Origin: Kribbella antiqua | GTDB taxonomy: Bacteria; Actinomycetota; Actinomycetes; Propionibacteriales; Kribbellaceae | Length of the DNA stretch: 64,000 nt | NCBI RefSeq assembly: GCF_004345665.1 | Contig: NZ_SLWR01000001.1 | Location: 186,001 to 250,000, forward strand | Reading direction: 5' to 3' | Shown here: in pieces, positions 26,423-34,021 of the stretch | Position numbering within the stretch: the stretch's first letter is position 1 | Layout of the letters: each line of letters opens with the position of its first letter | The notes under the pieces: model-generated | What the model saw: only the letters and a program-made list of their open reading frames with translations | Told to the model about the DNA's origin: nothing | The model's database searches: none | Translations under genes and position numbers: made by a program

Positions 26423-27099
26423 CCGAAGCGGAAGACCCGGACGTCGTGAGCCGGCGGATCGCCAAGGAATCGCTGGACCAGGACGATCCGACCGGCTGGT
26501 TCGAGCAGTTGTACTCGGCCGCTTCGGAGGGCGCCGCCGTTGTTCCCTGGGATCGCGGTACGGCGCACCCGTTGCTGAGCGAGTGGGTCGACGAGGCCCA
26601 ACCCGATGGGTCGGGCAAGACGGCTCTCATCGTCGGCGCCGGGACCGGATGGGACGCGGAGCTCGTCGCCGACCTGGGCTACCAGACCACCGCATTCGAC
26701 ATCTCCGCGAGCGCCATCGAGACGGCCCACCGCAACCACCCGGACTCCAAGGCCCAGTACGTCGTAGCGGATCTCTTCAACCCACCGGCCGAGTGGCATC
26801 GAGCGTTCGACCTCGTGGTCGAGATCTACACGGTCCAGGCTCTGCCGATCTCGTTGCAGCCTGCTGCGATCAAGCAGATCACGGAGCAAGTGGGCCCCGG
26901 CGGGACACTGCTGGTCATTGCCGTCGCCCGGCCTGACGACGAGCCCGACGAGGAGGTCGAAGGTCCGCCGTGGCCGTTGACGCGCGCGGCGCTCGACTCG
27001 TTCACCACGCCCGACCTCCACCTGATCCAGCTAATCCAATCCCCCAGCCCGGTCGACCCCACCATCAACCGCTGGCGAGCCGAATACCTGCGCGACTGA
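26419..27099 (+). CDS. Class I SAM-dependent methyltransferase (TPMT-like)
   Basis: This 226-residue protein has a class I methyltransferase core. Motif I is ALIVGAGTGWDAELVADLG near residue 72, followed by the acidic TTAFDISASAIE and QYVVADLFNPP near residue 112. VPWDRGTAHPLL near residue 40 resembles the thiopurine methyltransferase-like group. It is translationally coupled to ligB by an ATGA overlap. The substrate is unknown, and coupling to a ligase does not by itself suggest DNA methylation. A 9-bp hairpin follows the stop. Confidence 0.87.
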   Translation: MTEAEDPDVVSRRIAKESLDQDDPTGWFEQLYSAASEGAAVVPWDRGTAHPLLSEWVDEAQPDGSGKTALIVGAGTGWDAELVADLGYQTTAFDISASAIETAHRNHPDSKAQYVVADLFNPPAEWHRAFDLVVEIYTVQALPISLQPAAIKQITEQVGPGGTLLVIAVARPDDEPDEEVEGPPWPLTRAALDSFTTPDLHLIQLIQSPSPVDPTINRWRAEYLRD

Positions 27100-27152
27100 C
27101 GACCCGCCATTTCACACCGAACGACGTGGAGCTCTGGCTGTGCGGCGGGTCG
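27100..27152 (+). terminator. Terminator-like inverted repeat after the methyltransferase gene
   Basis: CGACCCGCC (27100-27108) begins at the base after the stop codon and pairs with GGCGGGTCG (27144-27152) over a 35-base spacer. No T-run follows. Its place suggests it ends or stabilises the ligB operon transcript. Confidence 0.4.
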
Positions 27153-27241
27153 GAGGCTGAACAGCAATCGGGGACAAGCGCGGGCGTTGTCTCTGCCGTA
27201 GCGTTCGACGTGGGGATCCGCGATCGACGAGGCGGGTGAGC

Positions 27242-28115
27242 ATGGACTACGAGGCAATGGTGCGACAGGTGATTGCGGACCTGCAGGGCAGTCTGGACGA
27301 TCCGCCGACGTTTCGGGAGCTCGCGGCCCGGTACTACGTGTCGCCGTACCACTTCCACCGGATCTTCCGGGCGATCGCAGGTGAGTCGTCGGCGGAGCTG
27401 ACTCGGCGGCTACGACTGGAGCGAGGCGCGTGGGAGGTCCGGAACACGAGGGATCCGATCTCGGACATCGCGTTCCGATCCGGTTATGCGACGCATGAGG
27501 CGTTCACCAAGGCGTTTCAGACCGGGTTCGGCATGCCGCCATCCGTCTTCCGCGCTGGTCTGCGCGACTGTCCGGGCATCCGGAGCGCGAACGGCGTCCA
27601 CTTCCACCCCAACGGTATGACCAGGTTTCACTTGGCCCAGAACGCAGGAGATGCGATGAAGGTAGACGTGGTCGACGTACCTGCGACACGGCTGGCTGCC
27701 GTGCGCCATCAAGGACCGTACGTCGAGATCGGCGCAGCGTTCGGAGTGCTGGAGCAGAAGGCCGCCGAACTCGGGCTCGGCAAGGAGCCGGAGGCGATCC
27801 GGGTCGCGATCTTCTACGACGACCCCGACGGCACACCTGCGGCAGAGCTGCGGTCGGTTGCGGCGATCACCGTGCCGGAGGACGCCGGCATCGGCGATCT
27901 CGACGAGGCTCGGCTGCCGACCGGGAAGTAACTTGCGTGCGGAGTTCGTCGGGCACTATGCGGGCCTGGAGGCGGCGTGGGGACGGCTGTACGGCGAGCA
28001 TGTCGCGGCGGGCGGCTTCACGGTGCGAGACGGTGTGAACTTCGAGGTCTACCTCAACGACCACAGGACGCCTCCGGACCAGTTGCGCACCGATCTCTAC
28101 TTACCGATCGAGTGA
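27242..28115 (+). pseudogene. AraC/GyrI-like regulator split by a frameshift
   Basis: From the ATG at 27242 comes an AraC helix-turn-helix domain (residues 1-110; YYVSPYHFHRIFRAIAGESS and RSGYATHEAFTKAF), then a GyrI-like effector domain (MKVDVVDVPATRLAAVRHQG). The frame ends at TAA 27929-27931 after DEARLPTGK. In another frame the missing GyrI end follows at once: LRAEFVGHYAGLEAAWGRLY, then FEVYLNDHRTPPDQLRTDLY, stopping at 28115. Removing one A at 27930-27931 would give K-Y-L and restore about 290 residues. This is a recent one-base insertion or a sequencing error. GyrI-type domains bind drugs or hydrophobic ligands. The 28118 gene starts two bases after the end. Confidence 0.8.
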
Positions 28116-28117
28116 GC

Positions 28118-28789
28118 ATGATCGTTGAAGGCAGTCTGTCGGAGACAGTTGATGCGGTCGCGGCGGTCGAGTGGGACGGTGGGAAGCTGCCGGCGGCGGA
28201 GCGCCTGCGGGTGGCGCGCTGGCTCGCCGCTCGTCAGGGCCTGCCGGGCGCATACGCCGGCACGTTCGGCGGCTTCCGTCGTGAACTGGAGGAGGGCATC
28301 GTCGTCTTCACCGGTGAGCGCATCACGTCGGCTTCGGCCAGGCACATCCTCGGGGAGGAGACGAGCCGCGCGCTGCGCTCGCTCGGTGTTGCGGATCCTG
28401 CCGTACGGGACGCGCTCGATCGGGCCGGTGAAGGTCTGATGCAGTGCCTGGAACGGGCGGCTCGCGCCAACCCGGGCACGTTCTGCTGTGGCAAGTGCAC
28501 GGTCGGCCTGTGGCGCAATCTGGAAGCGGGCAACCTCGATCGGGGCGAGGAACGCCTCAGCAAGGGCATCGGGGAGCTTCGATTCCGTCGTACGAACGAC
28601 GGCGAGTGGCAGGCGTATCCGTTCTGGTACACGGTGCTTGCGCTGACCGGAGTGGACATGCCGGAGGCCCGGCGGGAGCTCGAGTACGCCGCTTCGAAGC
28701 TCGAGACGGCTGCAGGGAAACGGCATGTGTCGACTCGCTCGGCACTGCGCCGCCAGGAGCTCGCACGCCGGGCGCTGGCGCGGGTTTGA
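28118..28789 (+). CDS. Conserved-looking protein of unknown function
   Basis: I do not recognise this 223-residue protein. It is soluble and mixed helical. A Cys-rich element (FCCGKCTVGLWRNLEAG near residue 122, CCxxC) could bind metal or form a disulfide, and a segment QAYPFWYTVLALTGVDMPE follows. Near the start AERLRVARWLAARQGLPGAY suggests a helical domain. The ATG at 28118 lies two bases after the AraC/GyrI stop, so it is co-translated with that regulator and may be its target or partner. No catalytic motif is visible. Confidence 0.6.
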   Translation: MIVEGSLSETVDAVAAVEWDGGKLPAAERLRVARWLAARQGLPGAYAGTFGGFRRELEEGIVVFTGERITSASARHILGEETSRALRSLGVADPAVRDALDRAGEGLMQCLERAARANPGTFCCGKCTVGLWRNLEAGNLDRGEERLSKGIGELRFRRTNDGEWQAYPFWYTVLALTGVDMPEARRELEYAASKLETAAGKRHVSTRSALRRQELARRALARV

Positions 28790-28853
28790 GTGGCTCCGAC
28801 GAAACCGCCGGTACGGCGTCCGGTGCGGAGCCGGACGCCGACACCGGTTTGGG

Positions 28854-29618
28854 TCAGGCCGGTGACGTGCTGAGGTGGCGGGCTAGGAAGTGTTCGTCGA
28901 GGCCGGACCAGCGGATGGTGCGGTGGTCGCCTGGGTTGGCGTGCAACGTCTTCTCCTTCGAGGCGAAGGCGTCGAACAACCCGAGAGCGGATTGGCGGTC
29001 GACGTGCTCGTCGTCCCACGGGAGCAGGAACTGGACCGGGACGGTGATTCGCCGCGCCGCCTCGAGCAGAGCGTCGTACACGACGAACCCGCCGCCGAAG
29101 ATCGCAGCGCTGATCCGGGATTCGACCGCTGTCAGCGGTATCCCGATGCCGGTGCCCAACGTGATGCCGCCTCCGTAGCCGATCGGCGCATCAGCGCCGA
29201 TCTCGGGCAACGCCTGAAGAGCGTCCAGGATCGCCTGCCATTCCGGCACCGCGCGCTCAGCCAATGAGACGCCGTACCGCACGCTGAGCGACCCCACCCG
29301 CTCGGTGTCGCCCGCCGCCATCGCCTCCTTGAAACCTGCGCGGATGTGCTCGTCCTCCGCGGTGCGCGGGCGGTCGCCGTGTCCGGGCGCATCGATGGCG
29401 GCGACCGTGAAGCCGTGGCTGATCACTGTCTCGTGCGCGCGGGCCATGAGTGCCGGCGTCTTCTTGTGCAGACCGCCCCCGTGACCCATCAGCACGAGAG
29501 GCGCGTGATCGCGGCCGGAAACGGGCGACCACAGTACGCCGGGGACTTCGCCGACGACGAAGTCGCGTTCGAAAACACCGTTCGATGCTGTCTCGCTGGT
29601 GAAACGCAAAGAATGCAT
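28854..29618 (-). CDS. Alpha/beta hydrolase with altered nucleophile elbow
   Basis: This 254-residue protein of the alpha/beta-hydrolase (dienelactone hydrolase-like) fold opens with LVLMGHGGGLHKKTP for the oxyanion strand, then VAAIDAPGHGDRP. Where relatives carry a GxSxG nucleophile it reads IGYGGGITLGTGIG, with Thr in place of Ser and an extra Gly. The Asp (LLPWDDEHVDRQS) and His (HANPGDHRTIRW) remain. It may be inactive, use Thr, or have another function. Upstream lies a short coding leader and a small hairpin. It is convergent with the unknown gene at 28118-28789. Confidence 0.8.
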   Translation of the reverse strand: MHSLRFTSETASNGVFERDFVVGEVPGVLWSPVSGRDHAPLVLMGHGGGLHKKTPALMARAHETVISHGFTVAAIDAPGHGDRPRTAEDEHIRAGFKEAMAAGDTERVGSLSVRYGVSLAERAVPEWQAILDALQALPEIGADAPIGYGGGITLGTGIGIPLTAVESRISAAIFGGGFVVYDALLEAARRITVPVQFLLPWDDEHVDRQSALGLFDAFASKEKTLHANPGDHRTIRWSGLDEHFLARHLSTSPA

Positions 29619-29631
29619 AGCTTGGAGCCTT

Positions 29632-29720
29632 TCGGGAGTGTTGAGGCGCTCCCGACGACCCCTAGGTCAATCGCCCGGCCGTGCTGACGGGAGGAGCACC
29701 CACATGCGTACTGCGTTCAT
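29632..29720 (-). other. Possible leader peptide and hairpin ahead of the hydrolase
   Basis: On the minus strand an ATG at 29720, eight bases after a perfect AGGAGG (29734-29729), opens a 17-codon frame reading MNAVRMWVLLPSARPGD that stops at 29667. Between it and the hydrolase ATG (29618) lies a 7-bp hairpin, TCGGGAG (29632-29638) with CTCCCGA (29649-29655). The layout resembles a translated leader. The opposite strand also carries a GGGAGGAG-ATG start here, so this may be chance. Confidence 0.3.
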
Positions 29721-29794
29721 GGGTCTCACCTCCTCGCGTGGCGTCACGGTCCCGCGGACGCTACCAGCCCGAACGTCATCCCGACCAACCAATT

Positions 29795-30184
29795 TCAGGG
29801 CCGGCGGCCCGCAAGGACGCAGAACTCGTTCCCCTCCGGATCGGCGAGGGTCACCCAGCTCTCATCACCGGTTTGGCCGACGTCAGCGTGCCGAGCACCT
29901 AGATCGAGCAGGCGACGGACCTCTTCGTCCTGCTCCCTGTCGGTTGGGTTGACATCGATATGGAGCCTGTTCTTGACGGTCTTGCCCTCCGGCACACGCG
30001 CGAAGGTCAACGTCGGCGGCACCGGACCAAGGCGGTTCTTACCTTCAGGCACCAGCGGCGAGCCGATCGTGACAACACCGTCCTCTTCGTCTTGCACGTC
30101 GTACTCAAGGACCGAGCACCAGAACCGCGCGAGCCCGTCGGGATCGGCACAGTCGATCGCAAGCTCAGTGAACTTACTGGCCAT
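29795..30184 (-). CDS. VOC-family (glyoxalase-like) protein
   Basis: This 129-residue protein has the glyoxalase/bleomycin-resistance fold (vicinal oxygen chelate). SKFTELAIDCADPDGLARFW opens the first module, and NRLHIDVNPTDREQDEEV and VTLADPEGNEFCVLAG form the second. Metal-ligand candidates are the His in LHIDV and the Glu in GNEFCVL. The start is the ATG at 30184 with GGGAGG nine bases before it. The longer open frame upstream has no matching residues. It is divergent from the esterase gene. The substrate is unknown. Confidence 0.85.
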   Translation of the reverse strand: MASKFTELAIDCADPDGLARFWCSVLEYDVQDEEDGVVTIGSPLVPEGKNRLGPVPPTLTFARVPEGKTVKNRLHIDVNPTDREQDEEVRRLLDLGARHADVGQTGDESWVTLADPEGNEFCVLAGRRP

Positions 30185-30307
30185 CTGAGACCTCCCAGCC
30201 AAGTAGTGGATTGTAGGCATCTTGAAAACAAGCGCTCTGGAATTCGGCATCGAGGTAGTGCGACGGTTCGGCTTGTCCGATCCTGCCTGAAGAGGAAGCA
30301 ACGATCG

Positions 30308-31168
30308 ATGTCTGCTGCACGACCATCGTCAAACCTCATCCGTCTGCTGGACATTAGCTATGCCAGTCCTGATGGCGTTGACCTATGCCTCGACGTACTT
30401 GGACCGGCGGCAGTACCCACGTCTCCGCTTCCGACCATCGTGCGCATCGATGGCTGCCCAGGCTGGGGACCCGGCGATCGCTCTTCCGCATTGCTGCCGT
30501 TTGCGAATCCCGCACTCGCCCAAGCAGGCCTTCTGACCGTCGCCATCTCCGTCCGCCACAGTGGGCAAGCAGTCTTTCCGGCTCAACTGCATGACATCCA
30601 AGCCGCCCTGAGATGGCTACGACTCAACCCGCTTGGCCTTCCAATCGATCCTGACCGCATCGGCGTCTGGGGACACTCCGCCGGCGGGCACCTGGCGGCC
30701 ATGGCCGGCTTGAACCCGGTTGGCGCGGACCGGAGCCCGCTTCCCGGCGCACCCCGAGATGACGTCCAGGCGGTCGTCACCATCAGTGGGCCAAGCGACC
30801 TTGCTCGACCGGGCGGAGCCATGCAGATCGATCGACCCTCCCCCGTCACCGCCTTGGTCGGCGGCGACGCGAGCACCCACCTCGAACAGTTGCGCGCTGC
30901 AAGCCCGCTTGCGCACGTCACCGCCGGCGCACCGCCGTTCCTGATCATCCACGGCACCGCAGACGAAACCGTCCCATACGAGCAGGCCGAACGACTCCAT
31001 CACGCACTGCTGTCGGTGGGGGCAGACACTCGGCTGCTTCCGATCGCCGGCGGACATCACAACCTTCGCGATCCGCACGCGCGCTACGAGGGGCAGGTCT
31101 GGTACGACGTCGCACGTGAAGCCGCACGCTTCTTCCAACGCCGTCTCCTACGGCGCGAGGCCGACTGA
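30308..31168 (+). CDS. Alpha/beta hydrolase (HSL/BD-FAE-like esterase)
   Basis: This 286-residue serine hydrolase has the nucleophile elbow IGVWGHSAGGHLAAMAG near residue 120, the Asp in IIHGTADETVPYEQ near 225 and the His in PIAGGHHNLRDPH near 255. The first strand DLCLDVLGP and the IRIDGCPGWGPGD segment fit the esterase/lipase group that acts on short acyl esters. The start is the ATG at 30308, with GAGGAAG upstream; the open frame before it is antisense to the VOC gene. No signal peptide is seen. It is divergent from the VOC gene. Confidence 0.88.
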   Translation: MSAARPSSNLIRLLDISYASPDGVDLCLDVLGPAAVPTSPLPTIVRIDGCPGWGPGDRSSALLPFANPALAQAGLLTVAISVRHSGQAVFPAQLHDIQAALRWLRLNPLGLPIDPDRIGVWGHSAGGHLAAMAGLNPVGADRSPLPGAPRDDVQAVVTISGPSDLARPGGAMQIDRPSPVTALVGGDASTHLEQLRAASPLAHVTAGAPPFLIIHGTADETVPYEQAERLHHALLSVGADTRLLPIAGGHHNLRDPHARYEGQVWYDVAREAARFFQRRLLRREAD

Positions 31169-31195
31169 CTACTTCATAGAACACTCCTTGGACTA

Positions 31196-31207
31196 GAACA
31201 TATGTTC
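31196..31207. promoter_or_regulatory. SOS-box-like palindrome (GAAC-N4-GTTC)
   Basis: GAACATATGTTC is a perfect 12-bp palindrome, with CTA before and GATAG after it. It lies 22 bases ahead of the XRE regulator start. Actinobacterial LexA binds (C)GAAC-N4-GTTC(G), so this fits the consensus core exactly. Another regulator with the same half-site cannot be excluded. Confidence 0.55.
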
Positions 31208-31229
31208 GATAGTGATGTAGGCTTGGGGC

Positions 31230-32099
31230 ATGGCGGGGCGTGGTGAGGTTGGGCCGACGGCGCTGCGGATGATGCTGGGGAGTCACCTGCGGCGGCTGCG
31301 CGAGCGGGCGGGGGTGAGCCGGTCGGATGCCGGGTGGGCGATCCGGGCGTCGGAGTCGAAGATCAGCCGGCTCGAGCTCGGTCGGGTCGGCTTCAAGGTC
31401 CGCGACGTCGAGGACCTGCTCAGCCTGTACGGCGTAACCGACGTACGCGAGCGAGAGCGTTTGGTGCAACTGGCCCAGGAGGCGAACAACCGCGGCTGGT
31501 GGCATCGGTACGGCGATGTCACGCCTGACTGGTTCGACGCGTACCTCGGGCTGGAGGCTGCGGCTGAGCTGATCCGGACCTATGAGATCCAGTTCGTGCC
31601 AGGGTTGTTGCAGACGGCGGATTACGCGCGGGCGGTGGCGCGTCTGACGCCGGGCGGCCGAGCTGACGAAGAGGTGGAACGCGTCGTCGCGCTCCGGACG
31701 CGGCGGCAGCAGGCTCTCGATCGCGAACCACCATTGAAGTTGTGGGCCGTCATCGAGGAGTCAGTCCTGCTTCGGCCGATCGGTGGTCCGGAGGTTCTCC
31801 GCGACCAGGTCGACGCTCTGCGGCAGGCGATCGAGCGGCCGAACATCACCTTGCAGATCATCCCCGTCGGCGGCCCCGGCCACGTTGCCACCGGCGGCGC
31901 GTTCACCATCCTCCGCTTCCCCCAGCGCGACCTCCCCGACGTCGTCTATCTGGAGCACCTCACCAGTGCCCTCTACCTCGACAAACGCGACGACGTCGAG
32001 ACCTACACCCAAACCCTCGACATCCTCGCCTCCACCGGTCCCCCACCCCACACCGCCCACCACCAACTAACCGCCCTCCTCAACCAACTGACCCGCTGA
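31230..32099 (+). CDS. XRE-family regulator with DUF5753 domain
   Basis: This 289-residue protein has a helix-turn-helix at residues 15-70 (LRRLRERAGVSRSDAGWAIR, then SESKISRLELGR), followed by the DUF5753 domain with its signatures ETIQFVPGLLQTADYARA-like (here YEIQFVPGLLQTADYARAV) and GGAFTILRFP near residue 235. Such Scr1-type regulators are abundant in actinomycetes and usually stand next to a short DUF397 partner. No DUF397 gene is seen here, so it is an orphan. The gene is preceded by an SOS-box-like palindrome. It ends in a convergent hairpin shared with ctaD. Confidence 0.92.
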   Translation: MAGRGEVGPTALRMMLGSHLRRLRERAGVSRSDAGWAIRASESKISRLELGRVGFKVRDVEDLLSLYGVTDVRERERLVQLAQEANNRGWWHRYGDVTPDWFDAYLGLEAAAELIRTYEIQFVPGLLQTADYARAVARLTPGGRADEEVERVVALRTRRQQALDREPPLKLWAVIEESVLLRPIGGPEVLRDQVDALRQAIERPNITLQIIPVGGPGHVATGGAFTILRFPQRDLPDVVYLEHLTSALYLDKRDDVETYTQTLDILASTGPPPHTAHHQLTALLNQLTR

Positions 32100-32135
32100 A
32101 CCGCCCCGCGGCCAGACTCGCGCGCTCGGCAGGTT

Positions 32136-32153
32136 CACCTGACGGGTCAGGTG
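32136..32153. terminator. Bidirectional terminator-like hairpin
   Basis: CACCTGAC (32136-32143) and GTCAGGTG (32146-32153) form a perfect 8-bp stem around GG. It sits between the stop codons of the convergent XRE and ctaD genes and includes the ctaD stop. The tight loop and place suit a terminator for both directions. No T-run follows. Confidence 0.45.
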
Positions 32154-33910
32154 TCGGGGTCGGCTTGGGATTTGAGGTGTTCTACGCGGCCTTGGTCTTC
32201 GGGAGCGTCGAGGAGGTTGTCGGCCGGCGCTTGGTTGTCCGGGTATTCGGTGAGGGCTATGGAGGCGTGGTGGAAGTCGAAGGCTGGGCTTTCGGAGCGG
32301 ATGCGAGGGAGGCTGGTGAAGTTGTGGCGTGGTGGAGGTGAGCTGGTCGCCCACTCCAGCGACCGGCCCCAGCCCCAGGGGTCGTCGACGCCGACGCGTG
32401 GTGAGCGGCGGGACTTGTAGACGTTGTAGAGGAACGGCAACGTCGAGATCCCCAGCAGCATCGCGCCGACCGTCGACACCTGGTGCAGCGTGGTGAAGCC
32501 CTCATTCGCCCCATAGCGCGCGTACCGCCGCGGCATCCCCTCGACGCCCAGCCAGTGCTGCACCAGGAACGTCGTGTGGAAGCCGAGGAACAGCAGCCAG
32601 AAGTGCAGCTTCCCCAGCTTCTCGTCGAGCATCCGGCCGGTCATCTTCGGCCACCAGAAATAGAACCCGGCGAACATCGCGAACACGACCGTGCCGAACA
32701 CGACGTAGTGGAAGTGCGCAACGACGAAGTACGTGTCGTTCAGCTGGTAGTCCAGCGCCGGCGACGCCAGGATGATCCCGGTCAGACCACCGAACAGGAA
32801 CGTCACCAGGAAGCCGACGCTCCACAGCATCGGCGTATCCATCGACACCGAGCCGCCCCAGATCGTGCCTATCCAGTTGAAGAACTTCACCCCGGTCGGT
32901 ACCGCGATCAGGAACGTCATGAACGAGAAGAACGGCAGACTGACCGCGCCGGTGGTGAACATGTGGTGCGCCCACACCGCGATCGACAGTGCCCCGATCG
33001 CGAGGGTCGCCGCGACCAGACCGTAGTACCCGAAGATCGGCTTGCGGCTGAAGACCGGCAGGATCTCGGTGATGATGCCGAAGAACGGCAGCGCGATGAT
33101 GTAGACCTCGGGATGCCCGAAGAACCAGAACAGGTGCTGCCACAACAGCGCACCACCGTTGCTCGGGTGGAAGACCTGTGCACCGAGGTGCCGGTCGGCC
33201 TCCAGCATCAGCAGCGAAGCCGCCAGGATCGGGAACGCGATCAGCACCAGGATCGACGTGACCAGGATGTTCCAGCAGAAGATCGGCAGCCGGAACATCG
33301 TCATCCCGGGCGCGCGCATGGTGATGATCGTGGTGACGAAGTTGACGCCGCCGAGGATGGTTCCGGTACCGGACATCCACAGGCCCATGATCCACAGATC
33401 GGCGCCGACGCCGGGTGAATGCTGAGCCGTCGACAGCGGCGCGTACCCGGTCCAGCCGAAGTCCGCCGCGCCGCCCGGGGTGAAGAACGCCGCCAGCGTC
33501 AGCAGCCCGCCGAACAGGAACATCCAGTAACTCAGCATGTTCAGCCGCGGGAACGCGACGTCCGGCGAGCCGATCTGCACCGGCATGATCACGTTCGCGA
33601 AGCCGACGAACAGCGGCGTCGCGAACAGCAGCAGCATGATCGTGCCGTGCATGGTGAAGAGCTGGTTGTACACCTCTTCGTTCACGATCTGCAGTTGCGG
33701 TTCGGCGAGCTCGGCGCGGATGAGCAACGCCATCACGCCGCCGATCAGGAAGAAGACGAACGAGGTGATCAGGTACAGATTGCCGATCACCTTGTGGTCG
33801 GTGGTCGACAGCAGGCGCCCGATCACCTGCCCCAGCGGCCGCCGTACGGTGACGACGACCGCTGGTCCAGTGCGTTCGGTAATGCTGGTGCGTTCGCTGA
33901 CGCTCGCCAT
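32147..33910 (-). CDS. ctaD: Cytochrome c oxidase subunit I (orphan copy)
   Basis: This 587-residue aa3-type oxidase subunit I has twelve hydrophobic segments. The CuB ligands and cross-linked Tyr are in [17 protein letters not shown] near residue 265, the two His that hold CuB lie in [10 protein letters not shown], and the heme a3 and heme a ligands are in [13 protein letters not shown] near residue 400. The proton-channel residues of the D-path ([20 protein letters not shown]) are present. Subunits II and III do not adjoin it, so it is likely a second copy outside the main oxidase operon. The C-terminal tail after residue 520 is Pro/Ser-rich and variable. The enzyme passes electrons from cytochrome c to oxygen and pumps protons. 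Confidence 0.95.
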   Translation of the reverse strand: MASVSERTSITERTGPAVVVTVRRPLGQVIGRLLSTTDHKVIGNLYLITSFVFFLIGGVMALLIRAELAEPQLQIVNEEVYNQLFTMHGTIMLLLFATPLFVGFANVIMPVQIGSPDVAFPRLNMLSYWMFLFGGLLTLAAFFTPGGAADFGWTGYAPLSTAQHSPGVGADLWIMGLWMSGTGTILGGVNFVTTIITMRAPGMTMFRLPIFCWNILVTSILVLIAFPILAASLLMLEADRHLGAQVFHPSNGGALLWQHLFWFFGHPEVYIIALPFFGIITEILPVFSRKPIFGYYGLVAATLAIGALSIAVWAHHMFTTGAVSLPFFSFMTFLIAVPTGVKFFNWIGTIWGGSVSMDTPMLWSVGFLVTFLFGGLTGIILASPALDYQLNDTYFVVAHFHYVVFGTVVFAMFAGFYFWWPKMTGRMLDEKLGKLHFWLLFLGFHTTFLVQHWLGVEGMPRRYARYGANEGFTTLHQVSTVGAMLLGISTLPFLYNVYKSRRSPRVGVDDPWGWGRSLEWATSSPPPRHNFTSLPRIRSESPAFDFHHASIALTEYPDNQAPADNLLDAPEDQGRVEHLKSQADPDT

Positions 33911-34021
33911 GCCGCCCTCCCGTGGACGCGACTCGAGCGGAGTTCTTTCTTCGATTACACACCCGAGCGCGCCATGGGGACAGTGTTCAGCGACTTACTG
34001 CAGAGTCCCTACGAAATTCGT

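Noticed and set aside
29690..29952. Plus-strand frame starting ATG 29704 with GGGAGGAG upstream
   Set aside because: It runs antisense into the VOC gene with no recognisable product. Kept only as a reason for caution about the leader peptide.
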